A stretch of DNA of 64,000 nt from Cyclobacteriaceae bacterium (GTDB lineage: Bacteria; Bacteroidota; Bacteroidia; Cytophagales; Cyclobacteriaceae), in the NCBI GenBank assembly GCA_016786585.1, contig JAEUUI010000008.1, positions 186,001 to 250,000 of the forward strand, written 5' to 3'. The notes under the pieces are model-generated. The model was not told the DNA's origin, did no database searches, and saw nothing but the letters and a program-made list of their open reading frames with translations. The number at the start of each line of letters is the position of its first letter. Within the stretch, counting starts at the first letter, position 1. Below, piece after piece: positions 45,184 to 53,808 of this stretch. Position numbers and translations under genes: made by a program.

Positions 45184-45570
45184 ATGAAAACGAATCTCAT
45201 TATAATTCTCTTTATTTCTTTGTTTGCATCTGTAGCGTATGCACAAACACCTGCAACATCATCTGCTAAAATTGTTACTGCCAACCTGAAAGTCTACGGA
45301 AACTGCGGTATGTGCAAGTCGCGCATTGAAAAAGCACTTGATACAAAAGGCGTGAAGCAGGCAAAGTGGAATCCTACAACAAAGAACCTGGAAGTGGTGT
45401 ACGTTCCGTCAAAAATCACTGAGCGTAAAATACAGGAACTTGTATCGGCAGTCGGTCATGATACCGACAGTACCAAAGCGCCTGATGCCGTTTACGCCAA
45501 GCTTCCATTTTGTTGTCTCTACCGAGATCACGATCACAGCGGTATGGATGATAACAAGAAGCACGACTAA
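45184..45570 (+). CDS. Exported heavy-metal-associated (HMA) domain protein
   Basis: 128 residues. Signal peptide MKTNLIIILFISLFASVAYA. The HMA/ferredoxin-like fold spans about 34-98, with the metal motif GNCGMCKSRIEKAL (C-x-x-C) and KQAKWNPTTKNLEVVY. A C-terminal tail has PFCCLYRDHDHSGMDDNKKHD, rich in Cys, His and Asp, which may bind more metal. This is a periplasmic metallochaperone, most likely for copper, by family analogy. It is 57 bases downstream of the HYC_CC_PP gene and 5 bases before the receptor. Confidence 0.9.
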   Translation: MKTNLIIILFISLFASVAYAQTPATSSAKIVTANLKVYGNCGMCKSRIEKALDTKGVKQAKWNPTTKNLEVVYVPSKITERKIQELVSAVGHDTDSTKAPDAVYAKLPFCCLYRDHDHSGMDDNKKHD

Positions 45571-45575
45571 GCACT

Positions 45576-47861
45576 ATGCTGCGCACTAAGATTCTGGTTG
45601 CTCTGTTAGGAGCAACCGGAGCGCTTCTGTCCGCATACAGCGTACAAGCGCAACAATTGCTCGGCCTTGTGGTGGAATTAAATGATCGCGGAGTTGAAGA
45701 ACCAATTCCGGGAGCAAACGTGATCTGGCTGGGAACGTCCGTTGCCACGACCACCGGAGATAATGGCGTGTTTATGATCAATCGCGTGTCGGGTGCCGAC
45801 AAACTCATCATCAGTTTTGTTGGTTATCGCCCGGACACTGTTACCATTATCGATCAAAAGAATGTGAAGGTGACGCTGGTGTCGAACCAGGTACTTGAGG
45901 AAGTTACGATTCAAGGCTGGCGATCTTCCACCCGGATGGATGTGACAAATCCTATCAACACTTCGGTGATGACGGAGAAGGAGTTATTCAAGGCTGCGTG
46001 CTGCAATCTTTCGGAGAGCTTTGAAACAAATCCTTCCGTAGATGTTGCCTTTACAGATGCCATCACAGGAACACGACAGATACAAATGCTTGGCCTTTCC
46101 GGTCCGAATACATTAATCTCAATCGAGAATATGCCAGGCGTGCGGGGATTATCGGCCAGCCAGGGAATTCAATTTATTCCCGGCACGTGGATCAACTCGA
46201 TTCAGGTAACGAAGGGCACCGGCTCGGTTATTAATGGGTATGAAAGCATAGCCGGACAGATTAACGTAGAAATGAAGAAGCCCCAGGAAAGTGAAAAGCT
46301 TTACCTGAATGGGTATGTGAATCAATCGGCACGCTCTGAGCTCAACTTCAACTACACTGTTCACACCGGTGAAAAATGGGCGACAACCATTTTATTGCAT
46401 GGTAGTACGCGCCCGCTGGAAATGGATGAAAATGACGATTCGTTTCTGGATTTCCCGACTGGATCCCAGGTTAACGTTATCAACCGCTGGGTTTATAACA
46501 GCGGAAACGGGTGGCTGGGGCAGGTTGGCGTGAAGCTCCTGTCGGATGACAAACAAGGCGGTCAATTGAACTTCAATCCCACAGAGGACAAGTTCACAAC
46601 AAATCGTTATGGGTTTGAAATCAATACAAAGCGGTACGAATGGTGGGGAAAACTCGGCTATCAATTTAAAGACAGGCCTTATCAAAGTGTTGGTCTACAA
46701 CTTTCTGCGTTAACGCACGATCACGAAAGCTATTATGGCTTTAATGTTCATAACGCGAACGAAAAATCGGCATATGCGAACCTGATTTATCAGTCGATCA
46801 TCGGCAACACTTCACATAAGTTCAAAACAGGTGTGAGTTTCCTGTATGATGATTACAACCAATCGCTCGCAGTTGAAAACGGGATTAGCCTGGATGGTTT
46901 AGCAGTTGATAAAGTCAACTTCGATCGTACGGAAGTTGTGCCCGGAGCTTTTTTTGAATACTCATACGATGACCTGCAAAAGTTTTCTTTGATTGCCGGA
47001 GTAAGGGTCGATCAGCATAATTTGTTCGGAGCAATTTTTACTCCACGTCTTCATGTAAAGTACGATCTTACTCCAACAACATCCCTGCGGGGATCGGCAG
47101 GGAAGGGTACACGTGTTGCGAATATCATCGCTGAGAATACAGGTGTTCTTGCTTCGTCACGATCTTTTGTGTTTTCGAATCTCACCAGCAATAAAGGCTA
47201 TGGATTTAAGCCAGATGAAGCATGGAATTACGGCCTGAGTCTTTCACAGGATTTTACACTGGATTATCGGGCGGGTTCAGTTCAGGTAGATTACTTCTTC
47301 ACCGACTTCAAAAACCAGGTAGTGCTTGATATGGATAATACCGCACGGGAAGCGCGATTCTTTGGGTTAACCGGAAAATCGTACTCGCACAGTTTGCAGT
47401 TTCAGGTTGACTATGAGTTAATCAGACGATTTGATCTGCGGCTTGCGTATCGGTGGCTGAAGGTAGAAACGGATTATACGGAAGGTCTGCTTGCAAGACC
47501 GTTAATCCCTCAACATCGTGCGTTTATGAATCTGGCGTATGAAACAAAGTCGGCGTGGAAGTTTGATTATACCATTCAATGGATCGGCAGGCAACGTTTA
47601 CCGGATACGTCACAGAACCTTCCGGAGAATCAGCGCAGCAGTTGGTCGGATGATTATGTGCTGATGAATGCGCAGATCACCAAAGACCTGGGTACAAAGT
47701 GGAGTGTTTATCTGGGTGTTGAAAACCTCGGTGACTTTAAGCTGAAGCATCCGATTGTAGCTGCGAATGATCCATTTGGTTCGCAGTTCGATACCTCAAT
47801 GGTTTGGGGTCCGATATTCGGCCGGATGGCGTATGCGGGATTTCGGTTCAGGATCAAATGA
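45576..47861 (+). CDS. TonB-dependent receptor of a putative copper module
   Basis: 761 residues. Signal peptide ends SVQAQQLLG. The N-terminal CarboxypepD_reg-like domain (about 24-110) is followed by a plug domain with AACCNLSESFETNPSVDVAF (a Cys pair) and TRQIQMLGLSGPNTLISIEN, then the barrel, ending PIFGRMAYAGFRFRIK. The Cys pair in the plug and the neighbouring HMA and HYC_CC_PP genes point to transport of copper or a copper complex (inference). The gene starts 5 bases after the HMA gene stop. It is convergent with the CHAT gene. Confidence 0.9.
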   Translation: MLRTKILVALLGATGALLSAYSVQAQQLLGLVVELNDRGVEEPIPGANVIWLGTSVATTTGDNGVFMINRVSGADKLIISFVGYRPDTVTIIDQKNVKVTLVSNQVLEEVTIQGWRSSTRMDVTNPINTSVMTEKELFKAACCNLSESFETNPSVDVAFTDAITGTRQIQMLGLSGPNTLISIENMPGVRGLSASQGIQFIPGTWINSIQVTKGTGSVINGYESIAGQINVEMKKPQESEKLYLNGYVNQSARSELNFNYTVHTGEKWATTILLHGSTRPLEMDENDDSFLDFPTGSQVNVINRWVYNSGNGWLGQVGVKLLSDDKQGGQLNFNPTEDKFTTNRYGFEINTKRYEWWGKLGYQFKDRPYQSVGLQLSALTHDHESYYGFNVHNANEKSAYANLIYQSIIGNTSHKFKTGVSFLYDDYNQSLAVENGISLDGLAVDKVNFDRTEVVPGAFFEYSYDDLQKFSLIAGVRVDQHNLFGAIFTPRLHVKYDLTPTTSLRGSAGKGTRVANIIAENTGVLASSRSFVFSNLTSNKGYGFKPDEAWNYGLSLSQDFTLDYRAGSVQVDYFFTDFKNQVVLDMDNTAREARFFGLTGKSYSHSLQFQVDYELIRRFDLRLAYRWLKVETDYTEGLLARPLIPQHRAFMNLAYETKSAWKFDYTIQWIGRQRLPDTSQNLPENQRSSWSDDYVLMNAQITKDLGTKWSVYLGVENLGDFKLKHPIVAANDPFGSQFDTSMVWGPIFGRMAYAGFRFRIK

Positions 47862-47882
47862 TGGATGTGATATTGTATTAAT

Positions 47883-47914
47883 ACGTAGAGACGCAAGATT
47901 TTGCGTCTCTACGT
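47883..47914. repeat. 32-base palindrome of the GAGACGCAA/TTGCGTCTC type
   Basis: ACGTAGAGACGCAA, loop GATT, TTGCGTCTCTACGT: 14-bp perfect arms. It lies between two convergent genes and may also act as a terminator. The same core occurs in decayed form at 4061-4078. This motif type is a widespread repeated palindrome in Bacteroidetes and cyanobacteria (recalled, not searched). Confidence 0.85.
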
Positions 47915-47936
47915 TAATGAATGGAATATCAAATAA

Positions 47937-50486
47937 TTAAAACCCAATTAAAATAAACGGAGCCCAATAATAGGGAGCCGCGTAATCGCCTGATAGCAAA
48001 TTAAGTTTTGCTTTTCGCAGGTCGCGACTGTAGTTGGCGGAAGGATTTTCCAGCAGCTGTTTATAAAAATCCGTCATCAGTTGCGCGGTCGATTCATCAG
48101 CCACGCTCCAAAATGAAACAATAATGTTTTTCGCGCCAGCATAAACCAATGCGCGCGATAAGCCGATCACACCTTCGCCTTTGGAAATTTTTCCTAATCC
48201 GGTTTGGCATGCTGAAAGCGCAACGAGGTCGGCATTCAGTTCTAGGTTATAAATTTCTCCCGCAAACAGGTTTCCGTCTTCAGCCTCTGTTTCGGTCTGG
48301 AGGAATATTCTTGAAAGTTCAGGAGAGTTTTCATCCACCACGCCATGCGTAGCGAAGTGTACGAGAGAATAGTCTTTCAACGATCCTGACTTGATATTCG
48401 CTTCATTGGCTTTTGTGTTGAGATACACATCGCTGCGAATGTTCTTTTGTTTGAATAACGATGAGATTGTATTCACCTCAAGTTCGGTACCCGGAAGATC
48501 AGCCAATGCATCTTTATCGGGAAACGTTACCGGAGCACAGAACAAGGCCGAAGAAATTGTTTTTTGTGCATGTTGTTTTTGAAGCGCCAGACCAGCGGAA
48601 AACTCATACCGTATACTCAAATCGCGAATCAGATAGGGAAGGTCTTTAAAGTCTGAACTCGTGGTTTCTTTCGTCAATAACGCCTCGAAAGGAATTACGC
48701 CCATCCGGCCAGTGGGCACGATCACAAGATCGTTAATGCTGGCGGGAATGCCGGAAGGTATGAGCAGGTTGTAGAGCGTTCGTGCGGATAACTTGTACGT
48801 ATTGACTTCCTGAAAGAAAAGGCTGTTCCGAAGGCCTGTAATGTACTTGTCGTATTGAGCGGGCACCGCCTTTGACTCGATCGTAAACTTCTTTTTTGTG
48901 ATGACGAAAGTGTACAGCCGTGCGTTGCTTTCATCAATGAAGTAGCTGATCATGCCGGTGTTGTTAGTCAGTATTCCCTGCAACTGTTGGATTGATGGTG
49001 ATGCGGAATTGTACTTGAGATTGAAATACTCAGGATATTGATTCTCAAGGCGTTTTGTGAAATTCTGATAGGCTCGGTTGAGACTGAAAAGCGTTTCGCG
49101 GAGGTACTTTTCTTCTTCCGCTTCGGGTTTCTGGGCCAGCTTTTGGTTGATCATGGCCACGGCAGACTTGAGGTTCTTTTCTTCCTCCAGCAGTTCGTTG
49201 GGGATGTTCGCGAACGACTTGGCGTTTGTGTCGGAAATGGCTTCCTGCAGTACGGCAGACTTGCTCTTTTCAGCAAAATAAAAACTCAATTCGCGGTAAG
49301 CTTTACGGTTGCCAAAGGCGACTTCACTAAGTTCCCAGGCAACGCGCACGCCATCGGCATAGATGTCATTTGCGGCAGCGCCAAGCTCAATCTTATCGGC
49401 CTCCGCTGTGGCGCCCTGACGAAGAATATCGATCAGTGAATCGCACGATTGAAGTGTGGTAAGTGCAAGCAGCAATTCATTGAACTTTAACGTTTTTCCG
49501 AAGTATTTTTTCTCAAGACCCTGTGCTTTATACTTTAATGAATACAAAAGTTGCCGGCCGTTGTAAAAATTACGGATTGCCGGTGTTGCGTGAACGTTCT
49601 GGCTGTTGAAATCGGAGATGTTTGCAATCAGTGCGAGTTGATAATGCTTCAGGCCTTCATCATACTCTCGCTGTGCAATTTTTTCATTTCCCAAAAGCGT
49701 ATGCGCGAATGCAACTTCGGGATGTTTTTTACCCAATGCTGACTCATACATGGTTAGTGATTTCTCGTAATAGCCCAGCGCGGCTTTTTGATCACCCAGT
49801 GAAGAATAAGTCTCGCCAAGGTTCATTAATACCAATGCTTTGTTGGCATGCGGACCGGGATAAACTTTATCCCAGATTTTTAAAGCAGTCTCATAGTAAT
49901 TGATGGCATCTCCAAAGAGTTTTTCCTTTGAATAAACAATGCCAAGGTTTGTGTTCGCGATTGCAATCTTAGGATCATTCTCACCGTGCAACGTGCGATA
50001 GGTTTCAAGAGCTTTTTCGTAATACTCAATTGACTTGTCGCGATCAATATCTATGTACACCAATCCGAGGTCGTTATAAATTGCGGCAATGAGTTCGTGA
50101 TTGGCTGGTAAATTCTCCTGCCGGATCAGCAATGCATGCGTAAGCTGCTCTTCGGCCTGTGCATATTTTCCCGTGCTTCGGTAAACGTTACCCAAATGAA
50201 CGAGTGCTTCTGCCGCTTCCAGGCTGTTGCCTTTGTTCGATTTTTCGAAGGCATCGGTTGATGCAAGCAGGCTTTCAAGCGCGAGATCATACCGTGCCTG
50301 CATCATGTAGAGGAGGCCGTAGTGACTTTTGATCAGGCCTTCATCGGCATGAATTTTCTTTAATGCTGTTTCAGCTTCTGTAAATTTTCCGGAACGAATC
50401 AGTGAATCGACAACGTTGAGCTCACTTTTTTGAGCGTGCGTTATGCCAGTGATCGCGATCAGAACAATAATTGTGATAATTCTCAT
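47937..50486 (-). CDS. Exported TPR-CHAT protein (caspase-like peptidase)
   Basis: 849 residues. A signal peptide (MRIITIIVLIAITGITHA) precedes a tandem array of TPRs (about 20-300: EAAEALVHLGNVYRSTGKYA; LGIVYSKEKLFGDAINYYET; LMNLGETYSSLGDQKAALGY). A helical linker follows, then the C-terminal CHAT domain (about 560-849), with LPGTELEVNTISSLF, the catalytic-type His714 in HFATHG and Cys760 in SACQTG, and GLSRALVYAGAKNIIVSFW. CHAT proteases are clan CD, related to caspases. Export of a TPR-CHAT protein suggests envelope or periplasm action. It follows a putative outer-membrane protein by 2 bases. Confidence 0.9.
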   Translation of the reverse strand: MRIITIIVLIAITGITHAQKSELNVVDSLIRSGKFTEAETALKKIHADEGLIKSHYGLLYMMQARYDLALESLLASTDAFEKSNKGNSLEAAEALVHLGNVYRSTGKYAQAEEQLTHALLIRQENLPANHELIAAIYNDLGLVYIDIDRDKSIEYYEKALETYRTLHGENDPKIAIANTNLGIVYSKEKLFGDAINYYETALKIWDKVYPGPHANKALVLMNLGETYSSLGDQKAALGYYEKSLTMYESALGKKHPEVAFAHTLLGNEKIAQREYDEGLKHYQLALIANISDFNSQNVHATPAIRNFYNGRQLLYSLKYKAQGLEKKYFGKTLKFNELLLALTTLQSCDSLIDILRQGATAEADKIELGAAANDIYADGVRVAWELSEVAFGNRKAYRELSFYFAEKSKSAVLQEAISDTNAKSFANIPNELLEEEKNLKSAVAMINQKLAQKPEAEEEKYLRETLFSLNRAYQNFTKRLENQYPEYFNLKYNSASPSIQQLQGILTNNTGMISYFIDESNARLYTFVITKKKFTIESKAVPAQYDKYITGLRNSLFFQEVNTYKLSARTLYNLLIPSGIPASINDLVIVPTGRMGVIPFEALLTKETTSSDFKDLPYLIRDLSIRYEFSAGLALQKQHAQKTISSALFCAPVTFPDKDALADLPGTELEVNTISSLFKQKNIRSDVYLNTKANEANIKSGSLKDYSLVHFATHGVVDENSPELSRIFLQTETEAEDGNLFAGEIYNLELNADLVALSACQTGLGKISKGEGVIGLSRALVYAGAKNIIVSFWSVADESTAQLMTDFYKQLLENPSANYSRDLRKAKLNLLSGDYAAPYYWAPFILIGF

Positions 50487-50488
50487 CC

Positions 50489-51439
50489 TTAAAAGCGATA
50501 GAAATATGTTACCGATGAAACTAAGTGCCGTGTCAGTCCGTCAGGGTTTTCATCGCGCTGAACGATTTTATGTCCAACCAACAATTTAATTCCTGATTTT
50601 ACATTAAAACTGTATCCGACCGTACCAATCGCGGAAAGCGCAAGACCTTTGGCCCCGTCAGGCTTTGTCCGGCCGCCTTTTGACGGATCATCGATTTCAT
50701 CGTTCGTAATCCGGTAGATCGGCAACAGACCGACTGAAAAATTCAGTCGTGAAAAACGGAAGTTGCGCTCTACGCGAAGCATCACATCAATGCCCCGTTT
50801 CAATTGATTAGCCTTCGCGTATTTTCTGAGATAGGTTGAATCTTTAACGCTGGTAGGCCTGTCTTCCCACCAGTTCTCCCATGTTCCCCAAAGAAATTGA
50901 TTGTTGTTTTGATTTAATGGAATCTGAATACCGGTGGCGAACAACCATTTCTTATTCACGAGTGATATTCCGGCAATTGCATCGTATGTTCCGAGACTGG
51001 TCTGGTAATACATCGGCAGCGGCCGGCCTTCTTCTTTTTTATCGGATCTGTTTGTCGGGATTTTGCTTCCTAACGAAACGTTCAGGTCAAATTTCTCGGT
51101 TGAGTAGAGCGTTCGTGTAAAGCAAAGTGAAATATCGCCCATGCCGGAAGTGTAAGCCAAACGGCCATGCACAACCTGGTACGGAAGCTTCACCTGGAAG
51201 CTGTTCTTTTTGCCCACGCTAAAACTTGCATCAAGCGTGGCAACATAAACGATGGGTGTGAGCGTAGTTGTTCCGCGATAAAAGCTAACCTCCATCGAAC
51301 GGAGCCTGATCGGAATATTTTTATTGTATGGCTGGTCGGGCTTCATGGCGCCCATCGTGCAGAAGCCGGCATCGCTGCATCCCTGGGCAAGGGCTGAATA
51401 GCCTACCACAATAAAGACAACTGTGTAAAGTAGTTTCAA
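50489..51439 (-). CDS. Putative outer-membrane beta-barrel with a CSDAGFC N-terminus, TTG start
   Basis: 316 residues starting at TTG 51439 (MKLLYTVVFIVVGYSALAQ); no in-frame ATG lies nearby upstream and the next Met is after the signal. Mature start GCSDAGFCTMGAMKPDQPYN carries two Cys, followed by alternating amphipathic strands (SMEVSFYRGTTTLTPIVYVA; SFQVKLPYQVVHGRLAYTS; KFDLNVSLGSKIPTN; RLNFSVGLLPIYRITNDE) that end in HLVSSVTYFYRF with a terminal Phe. This fits an outer-membrane barrel of the phenol-transporter-like kind. It is transcribed first, then the CHAT gene after 2 bases. Function unknown. Confidence 0.8.
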   Translation of the reverse strand: MKLLYTVVFIVVGYSALAQGCSDAGFCTMGAMKPDQPYNKNIPIRLRSMEVSFYRGTTTLTPIVYVATLDASFSVGKKNSFQVKLPYQVVHGRLAYTSGMGDISLCFTRTLYSTEKFDLNVSLGSKIPTNRSDKKEEGRPLPMYYQTSLGTYDAIAGISLVNKKWLFATGIQIPLNQNNNQFLWGTWENWWEDRPTSVKDSTYLRKYAKANQLKRGIDVMLRVERNFRFSRLNFSVGLLPIYRITNDEIDDPSKGGRTKPDGAKGLALSAIGTVGYSFNVKSGIKLLVGHKIVQRDENPDGLTRHLVSSVTYFYRF

Positions 51440-51472
51440 AGGGGTGATTTTACGTACAAAGTAAGCAAATAA

Positions 51473-51499
51473 TAAAAAACCCGGTCAATGCCGGGTTCA
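51473..51499 (-). terminator. Terminator after the M23 peptidase gene
   Basis: AACCCGG, loop CATTGA, CCGGGTT on the minus strand, then TTTTTATTATTTG. It separates the M23 gene from the barrel-CHAT operon. Confidence 0.85.
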
Positions 51500-51525
51500 A
51501 ATCTATTATGCTATAAATGAGGAGT

Positions 51526-52506
51526 TTACATACCGAGCGACTGGTTCTCGATGGATGACAGCTCTACGATTTTCTCGTACTCGTCAGGTGAGAGGTCGTT
51601 GAAGAAATAATGGACCGGATTAATTAAAACGCCATTGAGCATTACTTCGTAGTGCAGGTGAGGAGCAGTTGAAACGCCCGTATCGCCTACGTAACCAATC
51701 AGTTCACCACGCTTGATATTCTGACCGGTACGTACAGCAAAGTCGTGCATGTGTGCATAGCGGGTCTTGTATCCGAAGCCATGATCCAGTACAACCATTT
51801 TTCCGTACCCGCTAAACTTTACACTTAGTTCTTCCACTTTGCCATCGGCTGTAGCATAGATTGGTGTTCCGATTGGTGCGGCAAAGTCGATGCCGGTGTG
51901 CATCTTCTTTACTTTATAGATTGGGTGGATACGAACCCCGAATCCTGAAGCGAGCGCCACAAGCTGTTTGTTTGAAATTGGCTGGATCGCGGGAATTGCG
52001 GCAAACAATTTTACTTTCTTTTCTGCAAGGCTTCTTAACTCGTCCTGTGATTTGAGTTCGATGTAAACTTTACGCTTGAGTTTATCTACCTTTTCGCTTA
52101 ACGCGATGATCATATCTTCATCAATCAGGTTCTTGTCACGTATATCGGCATACCGGTCGGCACCACCTACACCTGCGTTGCGAATGTTCTTATCGATGGG
52201 CTCAGCACCGAGCACAATACGGTAGATGTTGTCATCACGATAGGCAACTGCGTCAACAGCTTCATTGATGAGATCAACTTCCTTGCCTTTTACTTCGTAA
52301 TAGTACTCCAGTTCTTTGATCCGGTTTTTGAGCGCAATCTCTTTCGGTGAATCGAAAAAGTTATAATAAAGGATAATCAGGCTAAGGGCCATTACGCCTG
52401 TGAGCGCGATAATACCGAGCATGTTCAGAATGATGTCGGTCTTCTTCGTTTTGACACGTTCGTACTTGCAGGTCTCCGTGTCGTAATAGTACTTGATTCT
52501 AGCCAT
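51526..52506 (-). CDS. M23 family metallopeptidase
   Basis: 326 residues with one N-terminal transmembrane helix (about 28-48) and a periplasmic coiled region. The LytM/M23 domain is at about 190-315, with all metal ligands visible: HTGIDFA (H...D, about 201), YAHMHDF and HLHYEV (about 283). The enzyme may cut peptidoglycan crosslinks or act as a degenerate activator; the intact HxxxD and HxH argue for an active enzyme. It has its own terminator and no tight partner. Confidence 0.92.
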   Translation of the reverse strand: MARIKYYYDTETCKYERVKTKKTDIILNMLGIIALTGVMALSLIILYYNFFDSPKEIALKNRIKELEYYYEVKGKEVDLINEAVDAVAYRDDNIYRIVLGAEPIDKNIRNAGVGGADRYADIRDKNLIDEDMIIALSEKVDKLKRKVYIELKSQDELRSLAEKKVKLFAAIPAIQPISNKQLVALASGFGVRIHPIYKVKKMHTGIDFAAPIGTPIYATADGKVEELSVKFSGYGKMVVLDHGFGYKTRYAHMHDFAVRTGQNIKRGELIGYVGDTGVSTAPHLHYEVMLNGVLINPVHYFFNDLSPDEYEKIVELSSIENQSLGM

Positions 52507-52630
52507 ACAAAACTTACAAGTATACGCAATGTATTTGCACGTAGTTTACCCGTTTCGGTGAACAAACATCAGAAATCGCCAAGACGTAGAAGCTGGAATT
52601 TTAGTCCGTAACACGCTCAAAATTAGTGCT

Positions 52631-53683
52631 TTATGCCGTATTCAAGCTTGCCGTATTCTTTTTAATCGATTCAGAACGCCCTTTTTTAAACACCTGGCGC
52701 CCTTTGTTCAGACCCTTCCGGATTTCCTTTTGCTGGTCGGCCGGCAGGAGTAACGTCTCTTTACATTCGGCAGAACAGCAACCGGCAAATTCGGCAGCAC
52801 ATTCTTTGCATTGGATGAATAGCAAATGACAACCGTCATTCTTGCAGTTGGTGTGATCATCGCACGGCTTCCCACATTGATGACAGTTGCTGATGATATC
52901 GTCTGAGATACGCTCGCCCAAACGCTCGTCAAAGACAAAGTTCTTTCCGAGGAATTTATTTTCAAGATTTTCGGCTTTCACCTGGCGGGCATATTCAATA
53001 ATACCGCCATTGAGCTGAAACACTTTTTTAAATCCCCGGTGCTTCATCCAGGCGCTCGCTTTCTCGCAGCGAATACCCCCGGTGCAGTACATCACCAGGT
53101 TCTTATCTTTTTTGTCAGCAAGCATGTCTTCCACAATCGGCAACGAATCGCGGAACGTATCAACATCCGGGCAGATTGCATTTTTGAAATGACCGACTTC
53201 GCTTTCGTAGTGGTTGCGCATGTCTACAATCACCGTATCCGGATTATCGGCAAGCTTATTGAACTCAGCAGCGCTCAGGTGCACACCGCTATTGGTTACA
53301 TCGAACGATGCATCGTCAAGGCCATCGGCCACTACCTTCCTCCTTACCAGTATTTTAAGTTTGAAGAACGACTTGCCATCGTCTTCCACGGCTATATTCA
53401 GTCGGATGCCATTTAAAAACGAAATACTGTAGAGCATTTCCCTGAAGCGATCAACATTCTCTGTGGGAACACTGATCTGACCGTTAATGCCCTCGTGTGC
53501 CACATAGATGCGGCCCATTACGCCAAGCGAATCCAGCGTGCGGTAAAGCTCATCGCGGAAAGCTTGCGGATCGGTAATGTTGTGATACTTGTAAAAGGAA
53601 ATGGTGGTGCGGTTCAGTTGTTCCGCCATGGCGAGCTTCTCCTTGAGAACCTTGCCCTCAACTCGGTTGTGTAAATGTGTCAT
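52631..53683 (-). CDS. trhO: tRNA uridine(34) hydroxylase, rhodanese-type
   Basis: 350 residues from the ATG at 53683 ([17 protein letters not shown]). The start at 53725 is rejected because E. coli YceA/TrhO begins at the equivalent place and a -7 promoter box covers that region. The family hydroxylates U34 of tRNA. The rhodanese domain holds the catalytic Cys in [16 protein letters not shown]; the C-terminal Cys-rich region ([26 protein letters not shown]) is typical. The C-terminal tail is basic. It stands alone. Confidence 0.93.
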   Translation of the reverse strand: MTHLHNRVEGKVLKEKLAMAEQLNRTTISFYKYHNITDPQAFRDELYRTLDSLGVMGRIYVAHEGINGQISVPTENVDRFREMLYSISFLNGIRLNIAVEDDGKSFFKLKILVRRKVVADGLDDASFDVTNSGVHLSAAEFNKLADNPDTVIVDMRNHYESEVGHFKNAICPDVDTFRDSLPIVEDMLADKKDKNLVMYCTGGIRCEKASAWMKHRGFKKVFQLNGGIIEYARQVKAENLENKFLGKNFVFDERLGERISDDIISNCHQCGKPCDDHTNCKNDGCHLLFIQCKECAAEFAGCCSAECKETLLLPADQQKEIRKGLNKGRQVFKKGRSESIKKNTASLNTA

Positions 53684-53724
53684 GGTTATTCGGATTCTTT
53701 CGCAGGAAAAACCAAATAATGACA

Positions 53725-53732
53725 CAAAGATA
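53725..53732 (-). promoter_or_regulatory. Candidate -7 box for trhO
   Basis: The minus strand reads TATCTTTG, a perfect TAnnTTTG. Transcription would start near 53718, after the longest in-frame start, which supports the later ATG at 53683. Confidence 0.55.
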
Positions 53733-53808
53733 CGAAAAGCGACAGAATGCTGAATGGTAGCGCGCGTTTCGCTTTGAAGCGTTATTTTTAGCCAATTCTA
53801 GCAAACCT

